Shown: in pieces, positions 54,157-64,000 of the stretch | How positions within the stretch are numbered: the first letter of the stretch is position 1 | Layout: every line of letters begins with the position of its first letter | Origin: Undaria pinnatifida | Lineage: Eukaryota > Sar > Phaeophyceae > Laminariales > Alariaceae | Length of the DNA stretch: 64,000 nt | NCBI GenBank assembly: GCA_012845835.1 | Contig: JABAKD010000023.1 | Span: 18,958,691-19,022,690 of the forward strand | Direction: 5' to 3' | Notes under the pieces: model-generated | What the model saw: the letters and a program-made list of their open reading frames with translations, nothing else | Databases searched by the model: none | What the model was told of the DNA's origin: nothing | Made by a program: the position numbers and the translations under genes

Positions 54157-54360
54157 CTTGGGGGTAAGGGCTACTTAGGGGGCAAGAGAAGGACTGGCTG
54201 GTTCATCTGAAGGAGGATATGTCGGTTTTTGGAATGAAATTGCCGGCCTTTTGAGCAGCTTTTGGCCACCCTTCGAATTTTATTCCAAAAACCGACATAT
54301 CCTCCTTCAGATGAGCCAGCCAGTCCTTCTCTTGCCCCCTGAGGAGCCCTTACCCCCAAG
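54157..54360. repeat. 79-bp inverted duplication in the LINE ORF
   Basis: Arms 54,157-54,235 and 54,282-54,360 are reverse complements at 76 of 79 positions, with a 46-base spacer. The right arm plus spacer keeps the normal LINE order, as in the copy near 2,230-2,350. The left arm is the inserted inverted copy. Such structures arise by template switching or twin-priming-like events. Confidence 0.9.
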
Positions 54361-56480
54361 AAGCTCCCCAAACATCACCCTCTGAGGCAGACGCTCCTCC
54401 GCCATACGTGCTACGAATCCCGCAAACAATATCCTCCGTTTGCGCACTATCGCCTCTATGCTCTCGGCAGCTGTCTTGGCAAGCGCGTCGGCGTATGATA
54501 GAGCGTGGTCGTCGCGCTTCCGTTTCCGCCATCCGAGGCATCGGAAGAGCATGGAGTGGTGAACCCGTCGTAGCCTGTCATAGTCAGGCTTGTTCGGGCT
54601 CCACGTCATGCAACCGTAAAGCAGTGTCTCGACCACCTCAGCTTTCAGCAACGACACCTTCAGCCGTAAGCGCACACCCGGGCGATCATAGATTTCCGTA
54701 TTGTACCGCTGGAAGCACGCCCAGGCCCTCTGAAGACGCCGCGTTATTTCAATGCTAAGGCCTCTGTCTGCGGTGATATCCCCGCCCAAATACACAAACT
54801 TGATTGTCTGTTTGTATACCTGGCCGACTGCATTGATTGTGAACGACACCTTTCCCCTGCTTCGGTTTGCTGGCACATAATATCTGTTTTCGCACCAGAG
54901 ACCGTAAGCCCGAACGACGAGCACGCAGTCACGATCACCGTCATCATCCTCTCCAGCCCTTCTGATGATGACGATACGATGCCCGCATCGTCCGCGTACA
55001 GCATACCCCACAATCTCTGCACCTCCTCCTCCTTCCCCCTCCGCCCGTCGACTTTGCCTGTGCGAAAAGTGCCCTTCTTATCGCCTTTCTCCTTCTTTTG
55101 TGGGAGTTGCACCATGTTGTCCGTGATGCCTGCATCAGCGAGTAATCGTTTCTCGGCCACACGCAGTACCGCAATGAAAAACACGTTGAACAGCAGTTGC
55201 GCGAGCACGCATCCTTGCCTGCGACCTTGCTGCACGTCGAACTTATCCGAGCACTCTCCATCATCCAACCGCACGCATGCCTTCATGCCGTCGTGGAATT
55301 GGCGGATGACGGCGAACATTCTCGGTGGCACGCCAAAACGAGCGAGGACATCCCACGGAAGGGTTCGGTCGACGGAGTCATATGCTTTGGTGAGGGCGAT
55401 AAAGCACAAGTACAAGGGGGTGTCTTTTTTCCGCGCCAGTTCTTGCAGTCATCGTACTAAGAACATTTGTCGACCGTCGAGTGATGGGATCCGAACCCAC
55501 ACTGTTCCTCCGGCAGAATGTCCTCGCGTTCGCAATAGTCACTTAGGCGACCCGCGATGACTTTGAGGAGTACTTTGCCGGCGTGAGCCACGAGGGAGAT
55601 GCCACGATAATTGCCAAAATCAGTCCGATCTTTCTTTTTGTGAAGCACCTTAATCGTTGCATCTTTCCATTGTTGCGGCACGCCACCTCCCCTCCACAGC
55701 GACGATGATATCGTGGACTTTTCCGAGCATGTCCATTTCTCCTTCGTCGGCCAACACCTTCAAGAGCTCGGCCAGGCGACCATCCGACCCTACCGCCATT
55801 CGGTTCGCCAACGCACGGATCGCCTCCTCTACTTCGTACCTAGACGGGACATCGTCCAGTGGTCTGCACGTTGGCCACTGCTCAAGCTCGTCCACAATGC
55901 TCCGGTCAACGGTCGGCGACTTGGTGCTACGCAGTTTGTGAAACAACGACACCCACCGCTCGCGGATGAGGTCATTATCCCGCAACAATCGACTTTCCTT
56001 GTCCTTGATGTACTGCGAGTTCAACGTCCTCTTCCCTTTCACATCCATCCCCTTAAGGTGTTTGTAGAAGCCAAATCGATCACCTTCTCGGATACGCCCT
56101 TCGAGTTGGCGAACGTAATCGTTGAAGAACCTCTGTACAGCTTCCGCCCGCGTGCGTTTCAGTTGTTTGGTGGTCGCCTTCAAGGCTCGCCGTAGCCCAC
56201 GATCGTTTGGAGCAGAACGGACCCGTTTTTTATTTGCGTCTTCCCTACCCTGCCATCGTGCATTCAAGTCCGCTTTCGTCTCCTCGGTCGCACACCATCC
56301 CCTCGGTACTTGTTTGCGCCGAATAGGGGGCGCTATGTCGGCCGCGTTCGACAGTAGCGTCTCGGTTAGTGCTGAGGTCATGTCATCAACGCTTCCGGCA
56401 TTAGTACCGGGTATCGGGGAGGCAAGCTTGGCTTCTATCGCTTCTTGGAAATTCATCTGGAGATGCGGGTCCGCCATTGA
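54240..56480 (-). pseudogene. LINE reverse transcriptase, pseudogene
   Basis: The first frame (56,477-55,650, 275 aa) is the helical region before the RT, with a YEVEEAIRALANRMAVGSDG segment. A shift near 55,685 leads to [25 protein letters not shown] and PEEQCGF. Another shift near 55,450, with a TGA in place of an expected Arg codon, leads to [26 protein letters not shown] and the catalytic YADDAG (54,981-54,998), [11 protein letters not shown] shift near 54,860 leads to [16 protein letters not shown] and RRILFAGFVARM. All RT motifs are present, including both Asp of the active site, but at least three frameshifts and a stop kill it. The same family left 3' fragments at 2.2-3.1 and 59.7 kb. 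Confidence 0.9.
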
Positions 56481-56489
56481 TGTTGGTAG

Positions 56490-59330
56490 ATCAATAGCTC
56501 GTGGTTTTTTTTTGTATGACTCCCTTTGGACGATTTGGTGCGATGCGGCCCAAAAGGGGAATATTTCCGGATACGAGGTTGTGTAAAGCCGGCTGGCTCT
56601 GGCATACTTCGCAGTACCACTACAACAGTGATCAATTTATTGCCGAATTCGGTACCAATCGTGTGCGATATCGGTTCAACTTAGTTATTGAAGCAACAGA
56701 AACCCACCTCACAATAGTGCTCAACAATCAGCAGCAAGGAGCACAAAAAGCAGGAAGCAACACGCAACTCTCACCCAAACCGAAGCCCGCGCTTCCAGTT
56801 GGCCGGGAGTCGATCCAAACAGCAGCAGCACAGGCAGGCACCGCAGCTACAGCACGCCTTTCACACCCTATTTGCTGCTCCAACGAGGCTGGGACGAAGG
56901 CAGCGACCCCCCGATACGATGTCGTGACGAATACAATTGTTTCCGTGGATATCATCTACAACCTTCGCTAGGCGCAGCCCAATAAGAAAACTTGGCGCGC
57001 TTGCCGAGTTTTGCGCTTCTATAATATTATAAAAGGGGGCTTCGCCGGCGGTCGAGTACGCTCCGACGTCGAAAGACAGTTTACGATGCCAAGGGCTGCT
57101 TATCCCGGGCTCGTGAATTGTCCGGTTTTCTGTGGACGGATCGAATAGTGATGGAAAGAAGACCGGTAACGATTAAAAACAAGATGTACGACTTTCATGT
57201 ACGGCTTATCCCAGACGCAAGTCATTATTGGAAGAAGTCCCGTTAAAATCTGTTCATTGTTGGACGCAATGAATCATCAATAGATGGCCCTTGAAAAAAA
57301 ATGTCCGATGAACGCCTGACGTACAAATAATGGTTTAATCGAAATATGTGCAGAAGATGCTTTCAGCCCTACACTGCACAAAAAAAACTCGAATCAAGAC
57401 AGTACAGCTAGTAATATGATCGTGTCGTGTCCCAGAGAGTACACGAAATAGCTTTTCTAAAGAGTACTTAAGAGGTACTCGACAAGGCCTTCAAAGCTAA
57501 GGTTTCATCATTCGTTTGTGTCGATCAGATGCTGGTTCTACAGCATTTTGGCGGTATGCCATACATATATTCGTAATGCCATGTTTTGGGTCGATCCCGA
57601 CGTTTCATCATTCAGGTCTACGGTCAACACTTGTTAACAATGCAATAATTCGTGGTACGCTATTACTACGATGCTGGTTCTACAGCATTTTGGCGGTATG
57701 CCATACATATATTCGTAATGCGCTGATTTTTTGCATTTAATTCATTTGCGTAACGGTCTGAACGCACAATCAAACGTTCATTAATCCTTCACTACTCGCG
57801 ATACGCCGGAATCGCTCTTTGTTTCATATCGCGATACGCTGACTTCACTTTTCGTCTCATAGCCCTACCAGTATACGAGTACTGCTGCTGCTACTCTGTT
57901 GCTCTTGCGTACGTACTGTATTGTTATACAGTACAGCACGTAGCACTACTGAATAAATATTACTTCGGAGTATATAATTTATGCAAGATTTACCTAACCC
58001 CGCTGACAAGAGCTTAGTGTAAACGCGAGGCCTCTTTAAGCAGCGTTTCTACTCTGTTTTAGTGAAGTCGATTCTCGATATAGGTGTACTCGAAAAAAGA
58101 CATGCTGGCGTGACAGCGCACGGTGAGCGTGGTGCGCAGTGCAAACACTGCGTCTCGAAGGCACATGATGAGGAATACACATTACAAGGTTTTGCGGCTG
58201 ACGCCGCCCGTTGAATGGAGCGAACCCAAGGTCTTCACATTGGCCGCCAGCGGTAATAAACGTGAATTGTCATTGTTCCATAACTCATTGATTATTATTC
58301 TATTTGCCTTCCGACAATATGCAGGGGATCCCAGTCTTGTGTAGACCAACGGGAATCACGCCTCAGCCCAACACTACACGGCACGATGCCACTTACATTT
58401 CGACAACCAACGGTGTGCAGGAAATGGTAAAATGTCACCAAAAAGACTATATTCCACAAACGTAAATATGATGACGGTCAATGAAGTGAATGGGTAACCC
58501 AAACACTTTTATCGCGAAACGGAGAAACGCATGACGAGGGAAATGGCGAGCGTTCCGAGAGTTCCACCACATTAGATCTACGATGGCAGCAAAAAGTCCT
58601 GATATGGTTATTATAATGCTTTGAAGTGTTGTTTAAATTTATATCATTTTTTAGACAAATAAATACGATTACCAGAACAAGTCAGTTAATTCGATAAAGC
58701 ACGACACTGATAACAATCATGCAGAATCTATGAATCCGGGGAATGATAAATACAAAGCTGTGGTAAACGAATATCACGACTGATGCTGAGATCTGTAGAG
58801 TTGATACAAGAATCCCAGACAATATCCCTAGATAAATTTAATGAGCCTCATGAACGTCTGAGAAACTATAAAATGAGGCTGTTATGGAAATATCATAAGC
58901 GAGTCTGAGAACCGAGACTTATAGCGGAATTAAACAAGCCCGAGAGATAAATGATACTCAAATCAAAGCCCCAGAAAAACGGACCTGGTACATGTCTTCT
59001 GCGCAATAAGAGTGACACATGAGACTGACGCACGAGACAGACAACTGAAGAATATATTAGCCTAACAAATTACTGGATCAACAAGACTGACAGCTGAAAC
59101 GAGCCTTGGGGCGGGAAACCGGTACCAATAGAAAAACAGACACTTCGTACGTGTCTAAGAACTGATGAATGAGCCGGCATGAGTCCCATCCTAAATGACG
59201 TATTTTGTCGGGCACGTAATATATTGCATGCCCTTTGTTGAGAGTGCTGACATACGCATTTCAGCGCTTGGTAAAACCTACATCCTGCAATAGTATTTGG
59301 CGTCGTCTTCAATCATCCTACTGCAACACT
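56490..59330. other. AT-richer gene-free stretch
   Basis: I recognise no gene on either strand. From about 57,300 the sequence is visibly richer in A and T than its surroundings, with long stretches lacking CAG words and G/C runs. Confidence 0.45.
57527..57722. repeat. 52-bp direct repeat pair
   Basis: GATGCTGGTTCTACAGCATT...CATACATATATTCGTAATG occurs at 57,529-57,580 and 57,671-57,722, with 90 unrelated bases between the copies. The copies look identical. Confidence 0.85.
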
Positions 59331-59336
59331 TGTTGA

Positions 59337-59444
59337 TGTACAGGACTTACAAATGTGTGGCGTATACTTGATCCTCAGCAAAATATGACATGTACAGGAC
59401 TTACAAATGTGTGGCGTATACTTGATCCTCAGCAAAATATGACA
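59337..59444. repeat. 54-bp perfect tandem duplication
   Basis: TGTACAGGACTTACAAATGT...CAGCAAAATATGACA is repeated head to tail at 59,337-59,390 and 59,391-59,444 without any difference that I can see. This indicates a recent event. Confidence 0.92.
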
Positions 59445-59689
59445 CAGGTACATACGTCTATCCGACGCGTGGGTGCCGGCGCCGCACCCATGCGGCGCCC
59501 TTGTGTTTTATGATATCATACAGTCTACAAGATTTCCGTTCTTAGACGTATCATAATATTAACGAGGGTAACGCAACACATGAGAAGGGCCAGATTAACC
59601 TGACTGAATAGTCTACTTGTGTCCGTACCTGGTTTATATTTTGTGTTTGCTTCGTTTAAAACACGGTGTACCATAGAACGATTACACGT

Positions 59690-59875
59690 AATACCCATCA
59701 CTACGCATGCGTACGACAGCCTCAAGTCAATAGGAAAATATATAATATAACAGAAAAAAAATAAACTAAGAAGAAGCAAGGAAAAGAAAAAAAATAACTC
59801 CGTACTGGTAGATCCCAGTAACTGACTAAAGCCGGCATTGGGCACGTAGATGGTATCAAATGCATAAAGGGCACG
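59690..59875 (-). mobile_element. LINE 3' fragment (third copy)
   Basis: On the minus strand, TTGATACCATCTACGTGCCCAATGCCGG, TTTAGTCAGTTACTGGGATCT, a T/C-rich tract and CTATTGACTTGAGGCTGTCG match the 3' UTRs at 2,670-2,915 and 53,520-53,780. Only about 190 bases remain. Confidence 0.75.
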
Positions 59876-59884
59876 AGTTGATAA

Positions 59885-61860
59885 CGCCCCGCGAAAGCTC
59901 TACCCCGATCGGCTGATCGCTGATTGGCTAGGGAGCCAACGCGCTGCGATAGTTTCTCCTCGGGCCAACATCGAGGTCCCGCTGCACCAGGGGATGATAA
60001 GGTGTCATCCCCGTGTCATAAATCCTTCCATACAACCCAGAGACTAAAAAAGTGACCCCCCGGGTCGGGACCGCCCCGTACGGTGTGGAAACCCCACCCC
60101 CATCCATTGATTGTTTATTGGCTGGGACCGAGAGAGCCAACGCGCTGCGACAGTCGCCCTTCGGGACAACGTCGCGGTCCCGCCGCACGCGGGAAGTATA
60201 AAGTATCATCCCCCTGTCATAAGCCCTTCTATTCGTCTACGACTCCAACAACACTCGGTTCTGAAACAGTGATACCCCGGGTTGATACCGCCCTGTACGG
60301 TGTGGAAACCCCATCCCCATCCACTGAACGCTCTCGGGCCAACATTGAGGTCCCGCCGCACCAGGGGATGATAAGGTTTCATCCCCGTGTCATAAATCCT
60401 TTCATACAACCCAGAGACTAAAAAAGTGACCCCCCGGTACGGGACCGCCCCGTACGGTGTGGAAACCCCACCCCCATCCACTGATTGTTCATTGGCTGGG
60501 ACCGAGAGAGCCAACGCGCTGCGACAGTCGCCTTTCGGGACAACGTCGAGGTCCCGCCGCACGCGGGAAGGATAAAGTATCATCCCCCTGTCATAAACCC
60601 TTCTATTCGTCTGCGACTCCAACAATACTCGGTTCTAAAACAGTGATACCCCGGGTTGATACCGCCCTGCACGGTGTGTAATCCCCACCCCCATCCACTG
60701 ATCGCTGATCGCCGGGGACTCACAGATATAGCGCGCTGCGAGAGTTGCCCCTCCGGTCAATGTCGATATCCCGCTGCACCCGGGAATGATAAGGTCCCAT
60801 CCCCGGAACAGCAATTTTTCTACACATGCACAAGTTTAACAACCCGGCGACGAAAATAGTTATCCCCCGTATCGATGCCGCTCCGTATGTTGAGCTAGCC
60901 CTTTACCAAGGTCGGGGTCCTGCCGTACCTGGGGAGGATAAGGTCCCATTCCCGGGTAAATTCACCTTACATACATCTTTAATCCCTATAACCCGGGGAC
61001 GACGTCGATGATCGCCGGTGTTGATACCACCCCGCACGGTGCGCAAAACCCACCCCCATCCATTGAATACTGATGGGCGGGGGCCCATAGAGCTGGTGCG
61101 CTGCGAGAGTTGCCCCTCGGACCAACATCGAGTTCCCCCCGTACCTGGGAAGGATAATATCCCATCCCCGGGTCATAAATTCTTTCACGCATGTACAACT
61201 TTAAGAACTTGGTGCCGCAAACAGTGTTTTCCTGGGTCGATACTTCCCCGCACGGTGTGGAAACACTACTCCCATCCAGTCATTGTTTATTGGCTGGGGC
61301 TCAAATTTGTTTTAACAACCCGGAGACGAACGCAGTGATCCCCCGGATCGAAACCGCCCCGTACGTTGTGGAGACCCCAGCCCCATCAACCTTTTGCTGA
61401 CTGGGGCGTGTAGAAGCCAGTGCGTCCCCCTTTGGCCAACTTCGAGGTCCTGCCGCACCGGGGGAGGATAATGTCCCATTCCCGGGTAAGTTAACTTTCC
61501 ATGCATCTATACTTTCAACGACCCGGGGACGACAGCGATGATCTCCGGGGTCGATACCGCCCCGCATGTTGTGAAACCCCGTCCCCATTCATCAACTTCT
61601 GATTGACGGGGGTTCATAGAACCAGCGCGGGGCGAGAGTTGCCCCTCGGGCCAACATCTAGGTCCCGCCGCATTCGCGGAGGACAATACCCCATCCCAGG
61701 CTCATAAGTCCTTCCATACATGTACAACTCCAACAACACTCGGCCGAAAGCGAAGACCCCCTGATCGACCTCAATCCGCACGATGGGGAAACCCCCATCC
61801 CCACCCACTCATTGCTGATTGACCGAACCGTCAGACCTGCTCGCTGGGATAGTGTAATAT
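59885..61860. repeat. ATTGG-satellite array (about 215-bp monomers)
   Basis: The landmark CCGCCCCGTACGGTGTGGAAACCCC and variants falls near 60,081, 60,297, 60,455, 60,672, 60,880, 61,037, 61,252, 61,361, 61,565 and 61,779. Most spacings are 200-217 bases, with shorter ones of about 110-160 from internal deletions. Each full monomer has ATTGGCTGGG, AGAGTTGCCCCTCGGGCCAA, GTCGAGGTCCCGCCGCAC, GATAAGGTCCCATCCCC and ACTCCAACAACCCGGGGACG. Open frames in the array change between monomers and are not genes. Confidence 0.92.
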
Positions 61861-61892
61861 TGTGAGCTCACGACTAATTTTCAGCAGTACTG

Positions 61893-61992
61893 TTTGCAGT
61901 AGCAGTGGTGGTAGTAATTGTAGTAGTAGGTAGTAGTATAGTAGTAGTACTAGTTGTAGTTGTAGGTGTAGGTGTGGTAGTAGTAGTAGTAC

Positions 61993-62025
<33 letters not shown>

Positions 62026-62052
62026 TAGTAGTAGTAGTAGTAGTAGTAATAC
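61893..62052. repeat. GTA microsatellite
   Basis: This is an imperfect (GTA)n tract with GTG interruptions; poly-Val and poly-Thr frames across it are artefacts. Confidence 0.93.
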
Positions 62053-62054
62053 TA

Positions 62055-63015
62055 GTTAGGTTCAGGGTTAGAATCCGCACGAGCGTTTCCCCGTGGCGGA
62101 GTACTATGTTATAGTCGTGCTCTGCTCTGCTATCCAGTTCATGCCATGTACATAAATGCTTCCACTCAGTGACTACGGACGGATATTTATGGACCGCTTG
62201 GACTTCATTTGCATTTATACATCAATGGTCCGTGCATTTTCGCTCAAAAAGGAACATCACAGCATCCTTTTAATACGACGACTACCACTACCCTATAAAT
62301 ACCACTATGGGCAACGCAGATCTAGCTCCACGGTAGAGCCGTGGCCATACAGCTAGTATTTTGTAATATTCGAGCGCGCGCGCTGGAGGGTGTTATTGAT
62401 GTGTATATATGATGGTGTGTTACTAGATACTCGTCCCGTCGCGGGGGGGGTTCTCTCGAGATCAATGCTGACGAGATTGGGGCTACGAGGTCTAAAGTGT
62501 ATATTTTGTTGGTTGTATAGCTCTATCCGCGAGACCACTGTCACAAGTGGTCGACTGTAGTAGATAGGGGCAATCTAAGTAGATTAATATTATGCACTGT
62601 TTTCGATTATGTTGGTATGTAATCATGTACCTGGTACTAGATTGGTCGTCTGCACCATTTTCGATTATGTCGGTTATATTGCCCTATCTCGTAGATAATA
62701 TCCCTGTTATGCAATACACAAACACTTACGTCTGCCTGCTTGCCTGTCATCGTGGTCTCGCCACTCAGAGCGTTTCAGCCCCGTCTTGCCGTATGGACAG
62801 CGAGGCTGGGCGACACAACCAGCAGAACACCAGGTCTCGTGCCACGCCGATCCGTAGCCGTGACGTGTTGAGCATTCCCGAAAATCCCCAAGCAGTCCTC
62901 ACAGTGACCAAGCCAGCCTTGCTGTTGACGTACAATTTTATTTGTCGATTCTGGACGGTGATTGGCCTATCAAATCCCTGCCAGACGCCGCTGGCTCTTT
63001 TTTAGAAGGTTGTTT
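62055..63015. other. Intergenic, no gene recognised
   Basis: The longest frame (62,592-63,005) has no domain I can name. A TACCTGGTA word lies at 62,628. Confidence 0.35.
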
Positions 63016-63019
63016 AACA

Positions 63020-63945
63020 TGAATATTCCAGCCATAGAGCGATCGAAATTCCCCCGCAGGCGGGAAGGAAAAAGTCCTATCCCAAGTTCAGGTGTCCCTC
63101 CTTATCTCTACAACTCCGACCAACCGGGGACGACAACGACTACCCTCGGATCGATACCACCCCTCACGGTGTAGAAACCTCAAATCGATCGGCTGATCGC
63201 TGATAGGCTGTCGTTTCTGGAGTCAGCGGCGCCAAGGGAAGATAGAGTCCCAGCCCTGGATTAGGAAGCCTTCCATACATCTACAACTGCAACAATCCGG
63301 GGGCGAGAAAACGGAACGTCCCGGTCGATACCGCCCCACACGGTGTTGAGACCACCCCCATCGACTGATTGTTGATTGGCTGGGGCTCATAGAATCAGCG
63401 CACTGCGAGAGTTGCCCCTTGGGCCAACGTCGAGTTTCCTCTGCACCCAGGGAGGACAATACCCCATCCCCGGGTCAGAAATTCTTTCATGCATATAACT
63501 TAACAACCCGGGGACGAAAAAAGTGATCCCCCGGATCGATGCCGCCCCGCACGGTGTGGAAAACCCACATCCAATGAATTTGTTTTTGGCTGGGGCTCAT
63601 GGAGCCATCGCCCTGCGAGAGTTTCCCGTTGGGCCAACGTCGAGGTCCCGCCCAACAAGAAGGATAAGGTCTCATCGCCGAGTTAGAATTATTTGATACA
63701 AATACAACTCCGACAACCCGGGGACGAAAACAGTGATCCCCCAGATCGATACTGCCCCGCACGGTGTGTAAACCCCATCCCCATGCACTAATTGCGGATT
63801 GGCTGGGGCTGATAGGGCCAGCGCGCTGCGACTGTTGGCCATGGAGCCAACGTCGAGGTCCCGCGTCCCCGGGGGAATAAGGTCCTATCTCCTGATAATT
63901 AATTCTTCCATATATTTGTACTCCCAACAACTTTCTGTTTCTGCA
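63020..63945. repeat. ATTGG-satellite array, right cluster
   Basis: Four to five monomers carry the same landmarks as 59,885-61,860 (ACGGTGTAGAAACC near 63,166; CACGGTGTTGAGACC near 63,339; CACGGTGTGGAAAACC near 63,550; CACGGTGTGTAAACCCC near 63,759). It ends near 63,930, where the unit gives way to unrelated sequence. Confidence 0.88.
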
Positions 63946-64000
63946 CCTTTATGATAGCCACGAATGGTGCTTCTGTATGTGTGCGTGTGTGCATGCGGGT

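Larger units (their letters stand above)
53318..56480 (-). mobile_element. LINE (non-LTR retrotransposon), 5'-truncated
   Basis: On the minus strand: an N-terminal linker of the ORF from 56,477, reverse transcriptase, a C-terminal domain, an Ala/Gly-rich tail with a very G-rich stretch (53,925-54,025 on the opposite strand), a pyrimidine-rich 3' UTR (53,500-53,700) and a conserved 3' end at 53,318-53,505 shared with 2,890-3,085. No endonuclease domain precedes the RT here. No AAT or poly-A tail is evident. Confidence 0.85.

Noticed and set aside
59885-61860. tRNA-derived SINE based on GGTTCA-like words in the satellite
   Set aside because: The B-box-like words are imperfect and lie on the opposite strand to the AAT-tailed orientation, and no A box is convincingly spaced.

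Overview
This window looks like repeat-dominated nuclear DNA of a eukaryote, with no bacterial-style operons. It carries an LTR retrotransposon with a chromodomain integrase, a Helitron with a Rep-helicase reading frame, a non-LTR (LINE-like) retrotransposon, several short inverted-repeat DNA elements, long satellite arrays and many CAG/AAT/GTA microsatellites. The integrase tail after the chromodomain and the presence of a NADAR domain in a retroelement suggest to me a stramenopile such as a brown alga. That placement is inference from family resemblance, not proof. I found no intact host housekeeping gene. The only intact-looking protein gene is an OTU-type cysteine protease.

Layout, left to right. 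0.3-1.7 kb: unclassified coiled-coil repeat (second copy at 22.7-23.7 kb). 2.2-3.1 kb: 3' end of a LINE. 3.3-4.1 kb: candidate TIR element. 4.2-6.5 kb: a duplicated OTU gene; one copy is truncated and has a 928-bp TA-flanked TIR element in its promoter region. 6.7-19.7 kb: one very large (13.0 kb) LTR retrotransposon on the minus strand, with 259/269-bp LTRs and CTGT target duplication. It has a gag zinc knuckle, a NADAR domain and a DD35E integrase plus chromodomain, but I could find no reverse transcriptase; its 5' leader holds several tandem arrays. 19.7-27 kb: dispersed repeats, C-rich and G-rich blocks. 27.8-29.6 kb: hAT-like element built of GGGTC minisatellites and CAG repeats. 31.3-36.1 kb: decayed Helitron Rep-helicase gene on the minus strand. 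37.6-38.8 kb: second hAT-like element. 40-41 kb: tRNA-like sequence inside a palindrome, between direct repeats. 46.7-50.9 kb: ATTGG-type satellite, AAT microsatellites and a 344-410-bp tandem array. 53.3-56.5 kb: LINE reverse transcriptase pseudogene on the minus strand with an inverted duplication. 59.9-63.9 kb: the same ATTGG satellite in long arrays.

The elements document each other. An uninterrupted paralogue of the LTR-element target lies next to the LINE 3' end at 53.2 kb. The second OTU copy preserves the empty site of the 928-bp insertion. Almost every mobile coding region is broken by single-base frameshifts, stops and local tandem duplications (122, 265 and 290 bp and others), so this is old, decaying repeat DNA. 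The most notable item is the NADAR domain inside a giant LTR element that seems to lack its own reverse transcriptase.
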